NCBI RefSeq assembly: GCF_023546765.1
Contig: NZ_CP097484.1
Coordinates: forward strand, 186,001-250,000
DNA from: Methylobacterium tardum
GTDB lineage: Bacteria > Pseudomonadota > Alphaproteobacteria > Rhizobiales > Beijerinckiaceae
DNA: 64,000 bases
Direction: 5' to 3'
Made by a program: the position numbers and the translations under genes. How positions within the stretch are numbered: the stretch's first letter is position 1; every line of letters starts with the position of its first letter. Shown one piece after another: positions 30,318-40,178 of the stretch. Under the pieces are notes generated by a model. The model was given only the letters and a program-made list of their open reading frames with translations. It searched no databases and was not told the DNA's origin.

Positions 30318-30339
30318 GGGGAGGTCCGTGCGCAGCCGC

Positions 30340-30429
30340 TCAGAACCGCTCGGGGCGGACGAGGGCGTAGGTGAGGTAGACGAGGAGGCCGGCGGTGACG
30401 CAGGCGCCGAGGGCGAGGTCGAGGCTCAT
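30340..30429 (-). CDS. kdpF: KdpF, small stabilising subunit
   Basis: 29 residues: [20 protein letters not shown] followed by YALVRPERF. The length, single hydrophobic helix and the [11 protein letters not shown] ending match KdpF, a peptide that stabilises the KdpABC complex. It starts 11 bases after the stop of the preceding 27-aa peptide and ends 22 bases before kdpA, all on the minus strand. Confidence 0.85.
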   Translation of the reverse strand: MSLDLALGACVTAGLLVYLTYALVRPERF

Positions 30430-30440
30430 GGCGGCCTCGC

Positions 30441-30524
30441 TCACAGCCGCTCGCAAGCCGCGGCGTAGCCGGCCGCGGCAGCGAAGAAGGCGAGTCCCCC
30501 CGCGAGGAAGACGATGTCGAGCAT
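30441..30524 (-). CDS. 27-aa hydrophobic peptide leading the kdp operon
   Basis: ATG 30524 opens 27 codons beginning MLDIVFLAGGLAFFAAAAGY and ending AAACERL: one membrane helix with a short charged tail. It is the first frame of the kdp transcript and precedes kdpF by 11 bases. The shape is like KdpF, so it could be a second stabilising peptide. No family name that I can assign with certainty. The hydrophobic, uninterrupted frame and exact operon spacing support it. Confidence 0.6.
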   Translation of the reverse strand: MLDIVFLAGGLAFFAAAAGYAAACERL

Positions 30525-30636
30525 GGTGGTCGGGTCCGGTTCGGCGGACCGGCCGCGGAGGCTCCGCGATCGGTTCCGGCCAACCCGGACAGTGGCCCCG
30601 AACCGCGTTAGGGTTCGAGGCGGGGACGGGGCGGAT

Positions 30637-30644
30637 CTTATAAG
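30637..30644. promoter_or_regulatory. CTTATAAG palindrome upstream of the kdp operon
   Basis: An 8-base perfect palindrome inside a small AT-rich patch in otherwise very GC-rich sequence, about 110 bases before the first kdp peptide. It could be a -10 element or part of a KdpE site; known KdpE boxes in E. coli are T-rich direct repeats, so the match is weak. Confidence 0.25.
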
Positions 30645-30777
30645 GGTGGCATTAGGATTGGGCCGTGCCGACCGTCCCTACCGGCCGCGCGAAGCACGTC
30701 GTCGGCGCACGTGATGTCGGCGCGGGCCTCGGTGAACGGCCCTCCGGCAGAAACCTGATTGACGCGCCCGGTCGTTC

Positions 30778-31827
30778 TCAGCTTCCGGGGAGATCGTGAA
30801 CCTCGCCGAAGAAGAACTCTTTCCAGCTGGTCGGCTTCTGCTTAATGTAGCCGGCGCGCGAGAAGAACTGCGCGGCCGGGAGCAGGTTTTGCGGCGCCGC
30901 GGAGAACACCATGCCGGGCCGCGCGATCAGGGCCGCGAGGGCGTCCGCCGAGATGCTCTCCTTGTTGACCTCCAGGTAGATCCTGGCCGCGGCCGGCTTG
31001 TCCGTGTCGATCAGGGCGATGGCCTCCTTGATCGCGCCGACGAACGCCGCGATGACCTTCGGATTGGCGTCGTGGAAGGTCGTCGTGCTGTAGACGCAGC
31101 CGTTGGTCAGGGGGCCGCCCATCACCGCGACCGAGTCGAGGACCTCGTGGACGCCCGACATGGCGAGCTCCTGGTCCTGATACGGCGGCTGCGAGAAGTG
31201 CGCGGTGACGCCGTTGTTCTTGTTCTGGAGCGCGATCATCGCGTCGGGATGCCCCATGCCGACGGTCATCGCGTTGAACTTCTCCAGGGCGCCGGCCCCG
31301 AACTCCTTCTCGACGGCGATCCCCAGCACCACGGGCTGCGTTCCGACCCGGATGGTCGGGACCGCGATCCGGTCGGCCGGTCCGAAATCCGCCAGCGTCT
31401 TCACGTTCGGGTTGTTGGTGACGAGCTTCATCGGCAGGGCGCCGGTCGCCACGACACCCTTCACTCGCCCGCTCGTCTTGCCCCACATGATCAGCATGTT
31501 GGGACCGCCGCTGATCACCATGTCGACGCCGCCGGACAGCAGCGCGTCGTTGCTGGCGCCGCCATTGGTCAGGCGCGTCCACGTCACCCGGAGGTTGTCG
31601 ATCCCGGCAGCCTTGGCGTGCTTCTCCACGAGGCCGAGCTTCTCGGCGATCACGGCCGGCAGGTAGGACAGGCCGGGCTGCTTCGCGATACGCAGCTCGC
31701 CCGCCTCGGCGCGCGCGGCGCCCGACCGGATCAGAGGCGCTCCGAAGGCGGCGGCCGAGAGGCCGGCCCGGAGGAGTGTCCGCCGGGTGGAGCCGCAACG
31801 ATCTGTCTTGGTGTCGCCGGAACGCAT
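30778..31827 (-). CDS. NitT/TauT-type ABC transporter solute-binding protein
   Basis: 349 residues with a twin-arginine signal (STRRTLLRAGLSAAAFGAP, cleavage near ARAEAGEL) and a periplasmic binding fold of the SsuA/TauA class: LRIAKQPGLSYLPAVIAEKLGL, GGASNDALLSGGVDMVISGG and FGPADRIAVPTIRVGTQPVV. GAGG lies five bases before the ATG at 31827. No permease or ATPase gene accompanies it, so its partners are elsewhere. Ligand (sulfonate, nitrate, aromatic or other) cannot be read from sequence. Ends about 250 bases from the kdp start. Confidence 0.82.
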   Translation of the reverse strand: MRSGDTKTDRCGSTRRTLLRAGLSAAAFGAPLIRSGAARAEAGELRIAKQPGLSYLPAVIAEKLGLVEKHAKAAGIDNLRVTWTRLTNGGASNDALLSGGVDMVISGGPNMLIMWGKTSGRVKGVVATGALPMKLVTNNPNVKTLADFGPADRIAVPTIRVGTQPVVLGIAVEKEFGAGALEKFNAMTVGMGHPDAMIALQNKNNGVTAHFSQPPYQDQELAMSGVHEVLDSVAVMGGPLTNGCVYSTTTFHDANPKVIAAFVGAIKEAIALIDTDKPAAARIYLEVNKESISADALAALIARPGMVFSAAPQNLLPAAQFFSRAGYIKQKPTSWKEFFFGEVHDLPGS

Positions 31828-32327
31828 GCAGCCCTCGTCTCGGAAGGATGATCCAGCCGGTCTCGCCGGCCCAATGGCGTCCTGACGCTACTGCATAAGG
31901 GCAACGGCGGGTAGGCGGATGCTGTATTCAGATGAGACAGAAGGATCGGTGTCGCGTGTGCAGGCCGCAGGGCGGCCCGAGGCGGAATCCGGTCAGAGCG
32001 TTTGGCGCGTGTGACGCGCTCCGCTCGCAAAGCACGACGCGGCCGCGAGCACGTCATTCCGGGACTGCGCAGCAGGGCCCGGAATCCAGAACCGTCGACG
32101 ACGCCATGCTGCGCACGCGTCGCGGTTCTGGGTTCCGGGCTCGCCTGCGGCGCCCCGGAACGACGGCGTTCGGTTGGCCTCGGCCCCCGAAGCGCACCCT
32201 GTGCCTTGAACGCGGAAGGGCCGACTTGCCGCGAGGAGCAAGCCGGCCCATCGATCTCCCGTAAGGGGCTACCGGTCACCGTCGGGCAGCGCGGTCACCG
32301 CCCCGCCCGAGGGCACCGATATCCGGT
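31828..32327. other. Intergenic stretch with repeat remnants
   Basis: No gene. Holds a family B palindrome (32052-32165) and, just before it (32017-32038), a lone right arm of family A (CGCTCCGCTCGCAAAGCACG). The part next to 31827 carries the promoter of the binding-protein gene; the part next to 32328 is the nrdJ 3' flank, where I saw no strong terminator. Confidence 0.6.
32052..32165. repeat. Dispersed palindrome, family B copy 1
   Basis: About 114 bases. Outer arms CGTCATTCCGGG and CCCCGGAACGACG; inner arms CCGGAATCCAGAACCG and CGGTTCTGGGTTCCGG are near-perfect inverted repeats. Intergenic between nrdJ and the binding-protein gene. Four further copies occur in this window. Confidence 0.85.
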
Positions 32328-35300
32328 TTACGAGCAGCCGGTGGTGCTCCCGCAGGTGTCGCACTTCAGGCAGGTGCCGTTCCGGACCAGCGTGAAGTTC
32401 GCGCATTCCGGGCAGGCCTCGCCGACGTAGCCCTTCATCTTCGCCTCGGCACGGCGGTCGGCGACCGTCCGTTCCGCCTTGGCGAAGGGGAGGGAGTCGG
32501 CGATCGTCTCGGCCTGTCCGGCCAAAGCCGGCTCGGCCTTCAGCGCCGTGCTGCCGCGGATCGCGTGGACCGTGCCGCCGGCCGGGGCCGACTGGCCGGC
32601 GCTCGCCGCACCGACACCCAGGTTGCCGCCGGCCGGGCCGCCCTGGATCAGGGTGAGCCGATCGGCCGAGCCGCGGAGCAGGCCGCGGGAGACGACCGAG
32701 GAGGCCGGCGCCGGCTTCGGACCCTCACGGGTCGTGTCGCCGCTCTCGCCGCCGCCGATCACCGTGCCGCCGATCTCGGCGGGGCTGACATGGGCGAGGT
32801 CGGCGCGGCCGAGATACGAGACCGCCAGCTCGCGGAACACGTAGTCGAGGAGCGAGGTCGCGTTCTTGATCGCGTCGTTGCCCTGGACGAAGCCGGCCGG
32901 CTCGAACCGCGTGAAGGTGAAGGCCTCCACGTATTCCTCCAGCGGCACGCCGTACTGGAGGCCGAGCGAGATCGCGATGGCGAAGTTGTTCATCAAGCTC
33001 CGGAAGGTCGCGCCTTCCTTGTGCATGTCGATGAAGATCTCGCCGAGGCGGCCGTCGTCGTACTCGCCGGTGCGCAGGTAGACCTTGTGGCCACCGACGA
33101 CCGCCTTCTGGGTGTAGCCCTTCCGGCGGGCCGGCAGCTTCTCGCGGGAGCGGATCCGCTCGACGCGCTCGATCACCCGCTCGACAATCTTCTCCGCGGC
33201 CGCGGCGGCCTTGGCGGCGGCCGGTGCCTGGATCAGGGCCTCGATCCCCTCATCCGCCTCGTCGTCCTCATCGGAGATCAGGGCGGCGTTGAGCGGCTGC
33301 GACAGCTTGGAGCCGTCGCGGTAGAGGGCGTTCGCCTTGAGGGCGAGGCGCCACGACAGCAGGTAGGCCGCCTTGCAATCCTCGACCGTGGCGTCGTTCG
33401 GCATGTTGATGGTCTTGGAGATCGCCCCCGAGATGAAGGGCTGCGCCGCCGCCATCATGCGGATGTGGCTCTCGACCGAGAGGTAGCGCTTGCCGATCCG
33501 GCCGCACGGGTTGGCGCAGTCGAAGACCGGGTAGTGCTCGACCTTGAGGAAGGGCGCGCCCTCCAGGGTCATCGCCCCGCAGATATGGGTGTTGGCGGCC
33601 TCGATCTCCTTCTTGGAGAAGCCGAGGAACGGCAGCAGCTCGAAGGTCGGGTCCGCGAGCTTCTCGGCCGGGACCTTCAGGGTCTGGGTCAGGAAGTCGT
33701 CGCCGAGCGTCCAGCGGTTGAACACGAACTTGATGTCGAAGGCCGACTTGAGGCCCTTCTCCACCGCGGCGATCTTCTCGTCGGTGAAACCCTTGGCGCG
33801 CAGCGTCGTCGGGTTGATGCCCGGCGCCTGGCCCATCGAGCCGTGGCCGACCGCGTAGGCCTCGATCTCGGCGATCTCGGATTCACGGTAGCCGAGCGCC
33901 CGCAGGGCGTCCGGAGCGGCTTGGTTGATGATCTTGAAGTAACCGCCGCCGGCGAGCTTCTTGAACTTCACCAGGGCGAAGTCGGGCTCGATGCCGGTGG
34001 TGTCGCAGTCCATCACGAGGCCGATCGTGCCGGTGGGCGCGATCACGGTGGCCTGCGCGTTGCGGTAGCCGTGCTCCTCGCCGAGCTTCAGCGCCCGGTC
34101 CCAGGCGGCGCGGGCATGGTCGCCCAGATCCGCCTGCGGGATGTTGGCGTGGTCGAGGGCGACCGGCGCCACGTTCAGGAACTCGTAGCCCTCGGTTTCG
34201 CCATGCGCGGCCCGGCGATGGTTGCGGATGACCCGCAGCATCGCGTCGGCATTCTCCTCGTAGGCCGGGAAGGTGCCGAGCTCTGCGGCCATCTCGGCCG
34301 AGGTGGCGTAGGCGACGCCTGTCATGATCGCGGTGAGCGCGCCGGCCAGCGCCCGGCCCGCGTCGGAATCGTAGGGCAGGCCCATGGTCATCAGCAGGCC
34401 GCCGATATTGGCGTAGCCGAGACCGAGCGTCCGGTACCGGTAGGACAGCTCCGCGATCTCCTTCGACGGGAACTGCGCCATCATCACCGAGATCTCGAGC
34501 ACCACCGTCCAGAGGCGGTTGAGGTGCTCGAACGCCTCCACGTCGAAGCGCTTGGTCTCCCGGTCGTACATCGTCAGCAGGTTCGCCGAGGCGAGATTGC
34601 AGGCGGTGTCGTCGAGGAACATGTACTCGGAGCACGGGTTCGAGGCCCGGATCCGCCCGCCCGCCGGGCAGGTGTGCCAGTCGTTCATCGTGGTGTTGAA
34701 GTGCAGGCCCGGATCCGCCGAGGCCCAGGCGGCCTCGCCGATCCGCTCCCAGAGGTCGCGGGCCTTCAGGGTCTTGGTGACCTTGCCGGTGGTGCGGGCC
34801 TGGAGGGACCAGTCGGCATCCGCCTCGACGGCGCGCAGGAAGTCGTCGGTCAGCGAGACCGAGTTGTTGGAGTTCTGGCCGGCCACCGTGAGGTAGGCCT
34901 CCGAATCCCAGTCGGTGTCGTAGACGGGGAAATCGATCTTGGTGAAGCCCTGGCGGGCGAACTGCACGACGCGCTTGATGTAGGCGTCCGGCACCGAGGC
35001 GCGGCGGGCGGCCTTGATCTCGCGCTTGAGCGCCGGGTTGCGCTCGGGATCGAAGCAGGCGTCGCCTTCGGCCTCGCACTGGGTGCAGGCCTTCATCACC
35101 AAGTTCAGGTGCTTGGAGACGACCTTGGAGCCGGTCACCAGGGCGGCGACCTTCTGCTCCTCCTTCACCTTCCAGTCGATGAACGACTCGATATCCGGAT
35201 GGTCGATATCGACGATCACCATCTTGGCGGCGCGGCGCGTGGTGCCGCCCGACTTGATCGCGCCGGCCGCCCGGTCGCCGATCTTGAGGAAGCTCATCAG

Positions 35301-36058
35301 GCCGGACGACTTGCCGCCGCCGCCGAGCTTCTCGTTCTCGCCGCGCAGCATCGAGAAGTTGGAGCCGGTGCCCGAGCCGTACTTGAACAGGCGCGCCTCA
35401 CGCACCCACAGGTCCATGATGCCGCCCTCGTTCACGAGGTCGTCCTGAACCGACTGGATGAAGCAGGCATGCGGCTGCGGGTGCTCGTAGGCCGAGGCCG
35501 ACTTGGTCAGCACGCCGGTCTGCGGGTCGCAGTAATAGTGGCCCTGGCTCGGGCCATCGATGCCGTAGGCCCAGTGCAGGCCGGTGTTGAACCATTGCGG
35601 CGAGTTGGGCGCCACCATCTGGCGGGCGAACATGAAGCGCAGCTCGTCCATGAACGCCGAGGCGTCGTCCTCCGACGAGAAGTAGCCGCCTTTCCAGCCC
35701 CAGTAGGTCCAGCAGCCGGCGAGCCGGTCGAAGACCTGCGTGGCCGAGGATTCGGAGACGAAGCGCTCGTCCTCCGGCAGCTCGGCCAACGCCGCCTCAT
35801 CCGGCACGGAGCGCCAGAGGAAGGACGGGACCGCGTTCTCCTCGATCTTGCGCAGCCGCGCCGGGACGCCCGCCTTGCGGAAGTACTTCTGCGCGAGCAC
35901 GTCGCTCGCCACCTGCTCCAGCTCTCCGGCACGTCGATGCCGTCGAGGCGGAAGACCACCGACCCGTCGGGGTTGCGGATCTCGCTCAGCGCCTTGCGGA
36001 ACGGGATGCCGGCGTAGGGCGACTGGCCGGCCGTGGTGTAGCGACGCTCGAACCGCAT
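32328..36058 (-). CDS. nrdJ: B12-dependent class II ribonucleotide reductase NrdJ, frameshifted as read
   Basis: Reduces ribonucleotides to deoxyribonucleotides with adenosylcobalamin, oxygen-independent. Start ATG 36058 (GGGAGAGGTG upstream) gives [20 protein letters not shown]...IDVPESWS, then one base is lost near 35915; the rest resumes as [18 protein letters not shown] and is intact. Corrected length 1,243, as expected. Visible: [50 protein letters not shown] (catalytic Cys region), [33 protein letters not shown], and a C-terminal Cys cluster CPEC...[13 protein letters not shown]. The family requires S-Q at the break, recreating CCAGG. A true knockout would be hard to survive unless another RNR exists, so a sequence error is likely. 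Confidence 0.88.
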
Positions 36059-36573
36059 GAAACACACCTCTCCCGACGAGACACGACGGTCCCGTACCCG
36101 CGCGAAGCGGGGTCTGTGCCCAATATTGGGATTCGCGCCCGAACACGCCCGGCAGGGGGTCGTGGCTCGGTCTCACGAACGAAATCTAGGAACGGTCGCC
36201 CCTGACCAACGCACCACAATCCAGGGGTGCGACCGATGCAGGGAGATTACCGCCGCCTTTGCTCTCACGTCAACAAGTGGTGTTCGGCACGCTTGTTCCC
36301 CGCTAGATGTTGTGCCGGCTCGCAAAAGCCTGTGGATATCGTCCGCGGCGCGGATAAGTGTCCTTCCGGCTTTCGGGAATCGGATCGGGAAAATTTTAGA
36401 TTCACAGGGGCCGGCGAGCGTTTTTTCGGGAACCTTGTAGCGATCCGTCGATGCGCCCTGAAGGCGTTGCCGGGGAGCGACACTTCCGTCAGCCCGCTGG
36501 ACTCGCGCGCGCGCGGTCACCATAACGGCGCCGAGAAGCGCCTCCGCGGCGCGGCACGATTTCGGGATCGGCG
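36059..36573. other. Divergent promoter region of nrdJ and the NDUFA12-like gene
   Basis: 515 bases without a supported gene. It carries the nrdJ promoter on the minus strand and the promoter of the plus-strand gene. A perfect palindrome lies near nrdJ, and a DnaA-box-like CTGTGGATA occurs near 36331. Overlapping frames on both strands lack starts and features. Confidence 0.5.
36119..36130. promoter_or_regulatory. CCCAATATTGGG palindrome upstream of nrdJ
   Basis: A 12-base perfect palindrome about 60 bases before the nrdJ start. Its AATATT centre recalls NrdR boxes, which are 16-base AT-centred palindromes found in pairs before nrd genes, but the flanks differ and I see only one copy. Candidate operator only. 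Confidence 0.35.
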
Positions 36574-36990
36574 ATGGCGCTGAAGGACACTTTGCTGCGC
36601 GTCTTCACGTGGTGGAACGGCCAGACCGTCTCCCTCGCGCTCCAGACCGCGCGCACCGGCATCTTCGTCGGCGAAGACGAGTTCGGGAACAAGTACTACA
36701 AGGCCGAGGGCGCCCTCATCGACCGCTCGGTCGGCTCCGAGCGGCGCTGGGTGGTCTATAATGGCTACGCCGACGCGTCGAAGGTGCCTCCGGGCTGGCG
36801 CGGCTGGCTCTGCCACAACGTCGATCTCGCCCCGAGCGAGGAGAACTACCAGCCGAAGGCGTGGCAGAAGCCGCACATCGAGAATCAGACCGGCACGCCG
36901 AACGCGTACCGGCCGGCGGGTTCGCAGCTGTCCTGGGGGCAGCGGCCGGCGGCTACCGGCGACTACGTCTCCTGGACGCCGGGCGAGTAG
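36574..36990 (+). CDS. NDUFA12/B17.2-like NADH:ubiquinone oxidoreductase accessory subunit
   Basis: 138 residues. Motifs GIFVGEDEFGNKYYK, ERRWVVYNGYADASKVPPGW, LCHNVDLAPS and the C-terminal KPHIENQTGTPNAYRPAGS are diagnostic of the NDUFA12 family, a supernumerary complex I subunit shared by mitochondria and alphaproteobacteria. It binds the peripheral arm and is not catalytic. The DUF2155 gene follows on the same strand after 126 bases, the usual alphaproteobacterial neighbourhood with aat, accC and accB. Confidence 0.92.
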   Translation: MALKDTLLRVFTWWNGQTVSLALQTARTGIFVGEDEFGNKYYKAEGALIDRSVGSERRWVVYNGYADASKVPPGWRGWLCHNVDLAPSEENYQPKAWQKPHIENQTGTPNAYRPAGSQLSWGQRPAATGDYVSWTPGE

Positions 36991-37116
36991 AGGGCGCGAC
37001 ACCGGCCTCCGGCGCCCTTTTGCCGCCACCGTTCCGGTGTTCATGGCGGGCCAATCCCGATCGTCCGCCGCGCAACTGAAGGCGCGGCCGGCCACCCTCG
37101 TCTAGGGGTCCGAGCC

Positions 37117-37776
37117 TTGAGCCGCATCACCGCCCTCGCACGCCGCGCGCTCATGTCGAGCCTCGCGCTCGCCCTCTGCGCGGGCCCTGCCGCCGCCGAC
37201 AAGATCAAGAACCCGACCGCGGTGTTCTCCGGCCTCGACAAGATCACCGGCCGGATCGTCTCCTTCGAGGTGGCGGTGGACGAGACGGTGCAGTTCGGCG
37301 CCCTGCAGCTGACCCCGCGGGTCTGCTACACCCGCCCACCGACCGAGAGCGCCAAGACCACGGCGTTCCTGGAGGTCGGCGAGGTGACCCTGGACAACAA
37401 GTATCGCCGGATCTTCACCGGATGGATGTTCGCGTCGAGCCCGGGCCTGCACGCGATCGAGCACCCGATCTACGACGTGTGGCTGGTCGATTGTAAGGGC
37501 GGCAGCGACGTGATCGCCGAGGCCAAGGAGCAGGAGGACGTTCCTGCCATGGCGGCAAAGCCCGAGAAGACCAAGCGCCCGAGCAAGGACGCCACCAAGA
37601 CCGCGCAGCAGCTCAACGCCGCCGGCCAGGTGGATGTGGAGGCGCCACGCGGCGTGCCGGTCCAGCCCCGCCAGAAGCCCTCGCGCAAATTCTTCCCGTC
37701 GAACGAGGGCCCCGCGGCAGCTCCGCCGCCTCCGCCGCAGCAGCCGCAGAACCTGTTCGACGCGCTGTTCCGCTGA
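37117..37776 (+). CDS. DUF2155-domain secreted protein
   Basis: 219 residues from TTG 37117 (AGGGG eight bases upstream); ATG 37153 would shorten the signal peptide, so TTG is preferred. Signal peptide cleaved near AAADKIK. The DUF2155 core is about residues 30-125: LDKITGRIVSFEVAVDETVQFGALQ, CYTRPPTE and TGWMFASSPGLHAIEHPIYDVWLVDC. The last 90 residues are Lys/Pro-rich and probably disordered (PPPPPQQPQNLFDALFR). Found in alphaproteobacteria beside NDUFA12 and aat; biochemical role unknown, probably periplasmic. Confidence 0.85.
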   Translation: MSRITALARRALMSSLALALCAGPAAADKIKNPTAVFSGLDKITGRIVSFEVAVDETVQFGALQLTPRVCYTRPPTESAKTTAFLEVGEVTLDNKYRRIFTGWMFASSPGLHAIEHPIYDVWLVDCKGGSDVIAEAKEQEDVPAMAAKPEKTKRPSKDATKTAQQLNAAGQVDVEAPRGVPVQPRQKPSRKFFPSNEGPAAAPPPPPQQPQNLFDALFR

Positions 37777-37828
37777 GGCGCGATCAGACCGCGTCCGGTT
37801 GAAGGGGGCGGGCGGCTTCAGCCGCTCC

Positions 37829-37919
37829 GTCATCACGAGCGCAGCGAAGTGTCCGAGGGCAGCGCGCCGGCGACCAGCGTGGTGCTGCCTGGATTGCTTC
37901 GCTCTGCCTGCAAAGACGG
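37829..37919. repeat. Dispersed palindrome, family A copy 3
   Basis: Left arm CGTCATCACGAGCGCAGCGAAG, right arm GGATTGCTTCGCTCTGCCTG followed by CAAAGAC. Sits between the convergent DUF2155 and aat genes, where it may also serve as a two-way transcript end. Sequence closest to copy 1 in the right arm. Confidence 0.75.
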
Positions 37920-37985
37920 CGGAGCCGACGCCATCGACTCAAATCGGCAGCTCACTGTCCCGCCTTTGGCGCGTGCGTTCGAAGG

Positions 37986-38654
37986 CTAGGTGCCGCCCAG
38001 CGCGTCGAGCACCTGTCCGCCCGTCACCGAACCGTCTCCGGGCCAGACGTTCCAGTCGCCAGCCTGGTCGAGGGCCTCGGCCAGCCGCCGCTTGTAGACG
38101 TGGCGCGGGAGTTCCTCGGCGCCGAACTGCGTGAGGTGCTCGGTGACGAACTGGGTGTCGGCAAGCCGGTAATGCCCGGCGCGCAGGCGTCCCATCAGGT
38201 GGACGAGGGCGACCTTTGAGGCGTCGCGCACCTCGTGGAACATGCTCTCGCCGAAGAAGGCCGCGCCCAGCGATACGCCGTACAGGCCGCCGACCAGGCG
38301 CCCTCCGGCATAGACCTCCACGGTGTGGACATAGCCGAGATCGTAGAGGGCGCCGTAGAGTTCGCGGATGCGCCCGTTGATCCAGGTGCGCTCGCTGTCC
38401 CGGCGGGGCGCGGCGCAGCCGTCGATGACACCCGCGAAGTCGGTGTCGCACCGAACCTCGAACTGGTCCAACCGGACGGTCCGGGCGAGGCGCCGCGAGA
38501 CCCGGAAACCGTCGAGGGGCAGGACGCCGCGCGCCTTCGGCTCGACCCAGTAGAGGGTCGGATCCTGGGCATCCTCGGCCATCGGGAAGATGCCCGCCGC
38601 GTAGGCCTTCAGCAGGATCTCGGGGGTGATGTCCACGCGGGTGGGATCATGCAT
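37986..38654 (-). CDS. aat: Leucyl/phenylalanyl-tRNA-protein transferase
   Basis: 222 residues. Transfers Leu or Phe from tRNA to proteins with N-terminal Arg or Lys, marking them for ClpS/ClpAP. Typical: [71 protein letters not shown] and [21 protein letters not shown]. 66 bases downstream of accC on the same strand. Confidence 0.93.
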   Translation of the reverse strand: MHDPTRVDITPEILLKAYAAGIFPMAEDAQDPTLYWVEPKARGVLPLDGFRVSRRLARTVRLDQFEVRCDTDFAGVIDGCAAPRRDSERTWINGRIRELYGALYDLGYVHTVEVYAGGRLVGGLYGVSLGAAFFGESMFHEVRDASKVALVHLMGRLRAGHYRLADTQFVTEHLTQFGAEELPRHVYKRRLAEALDQAGDWNVWPGDGSVTGGQVLDALGGT

Positions 38655-38720
38655 GGCGTCAGTGTCGCGCGCGGCCGGCCCGAAGGCCAGAGCCCGCGGC
38701 CGCCGCAGGCTCCCGCGGCC

Positions 38721-40073
38721 TCAGACCTTCATGCCCCCATCTTCCAGGAAATGCTCTAGCCAGTGGATGTCGTAAAGGCCGTTCTGCACGTCCGGGTTGC
38801 GGACAAGGGTCCTGAACAGGGGCAGCGTCGTGTCGATGCCGTCGATGACAAACTCGTCCAACGCGCGGCGCAGGCGCATTAGGCACTCGTTGCGGGTGCG
38901 GCCGTGCACGATCAGCTTGCCAATCAGCGAGTCGTAGTTCGGCGGGATCCGGTAGCCCTGGAACGCCGCGGAATCGACGCGGACGCCGAGGCCGCCCGGC
39001 GTGTGATAGTGGGTGATCTCGCCGGGCGAGGGACGGAAGGTCTCCGGGTGCTCGGCGTTGATCCGACACTCGATGGCGTGGCCCTCGACCTTGATGTCCG
39101 CCTGGCTCACCGAGAGCGGGCCGCCCGAGGCGACCTGGATCTGCTCGATGACGAGGTCGATCCCGGTGATCATCTCGGTCACCGGATGCTCGACCTGGAT
39201 CCGGGTGTTCATCTCGATGAAGTAAAACCGCCCGTCCTCGTACAGGAACTCGACGGTGCCGGCGCCCAGGTAGCCGAGCTCCTTCATGGCGTTGGCGCAG
39301 ATGCCGCCGATCTCGGCGCGCATCGACTCATTGAGCGCCGGCGAGCCGCCTTCCTCCCAGACCTTCTGGTGACGGCGCTGGAGCGAGCAGTCGCGCTCGG
39401 CAAGGTGGACCGCACCGCCGCGGCCGTCCCCGAGCACCTGCACCTCGATATGACGGGGCTTCTCGAGGTACTTCTCGAGATAGACCGCGTCGTCGCCGAA
39501 CGCGGCCTTGGCCTCGGATTTGGCCATGCCGATCGCCTGCTCCAACTCGGCCTCGGAGCGCGCGACCTTCATGCCGCGTCCGCCGCCGCCCGCAGCCGCC
39601 TTCACCAGGACCGGGTAACCGATCTCGGCGGCCACGCGCTTGGCGGTATCGGCATCCTCGACGCCGCCTTCGGATCCCGGCACGCACGGGATGCCGAGCT
39701 TGAGTGCCGTGCGCTTGGCCTCGATCTTGTCGCCCATTGTGCGGATGTGCTGGGCCTTGGGGCCGATAAAGCCGATCTGATGATGGGCCAGCACCTCGGC
39801 GAAGCGGGCGTTCTCCGACAGGAAGCCGTAGCCAGGATGAACCGCGTCCGCGCCGGTGATCTCGCAGGCCGCGATGATCGACGGGATGTTGAGGTAGCTG
39901 TCGCGGGCGGCCGGCGGCCCGATGCAGACGCTCTCATCGGCCAGACGCACATGCATGGCGTCGGCATCGGCGGTGGAGTGGACCGCCACGGTGGCGATCC
40001 CGAGCTCCTTCGCCGCCCGCAGGATGCGCAGGGCGATCTCGCCGCGGTTCGCGATCAGGATCTTGTCGAACAT
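38721..40073 (-). CDS. accC: Acetyl-CoA carboxylase biotin carboxylase subunit
   Basis: 450 residues, ATP-grasp fold. Carboxylates biotin on AccB using ATP and bicarbonate, the first step of fatty-acid synthesis. N-terminal [22 protein letters not shown] loop [24 protein letters not shown] and the catalytic [14 protein letters not shown] are present. Follows accB by about 105 bases on the minus strand and precedes aat. Confidence 0.95.
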   Translation of the reverse strand: MFDKILIANRGEIALRILRAAKELGIATVAVHSTADADAMHVRLADESVCIGPPAARDSYLNIPSIIAACEITGADAVHPGYGFLSENARFAEVLAHHQIGFIGPKAQHIRTMGDKIEAKRTALKLGIPCVPGSEGGVEDADTAKRVAAEIGYPVLVKAAAGGGGRGMKVARSEAELEQAIGMAKSEAKAAFGDDAVYLEKYLEKPRHIEVQVLGDGRGGAVHLAERDCSLQRRHQKVWEEGGSPALNESMRAEIGGICANAMKELGYLGAGTVEFLYEDGRFYFIEMNTRIQVEHPVTEMITGIDLVIEQIQVASGGPLSVSQADIKVEGHAIECRINAEHPETFRPSPGEITHYHTPGGLGVRVDSAAFQGYRIPPNYDSLIGKLIVHGRTRNECLMRLRRALDEFVIDGIDTTLPLFRTLVRNPDVQNGLYDIHWLEHFLEDGGMKV

Positions 40074-40178
40074 CGGACCCGTTAGGGCGTCCTGGCGATC
40101 CCGGACCGCACAGGATGCTCTATCCTCTTGTTAAGCGGCGTCTTCCAGGACTGAGCGATGATCGGCCCAGCGGACGTC

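Noticed and set aside
32565..36017. 1,150-codon plus-strand frame antisense to nrdJ
   Set aside because: Arg/Asp/Gly-rich shadow typical of high-GC antisense frames; nrdJ motifs on the other strand are decisive.
36325..36336. DnaA-box-like CTGTGGATA upstream of the NDUFA12-like gene
   Set aside because: Single imperfect copy; no cluster of boxes or origin features.
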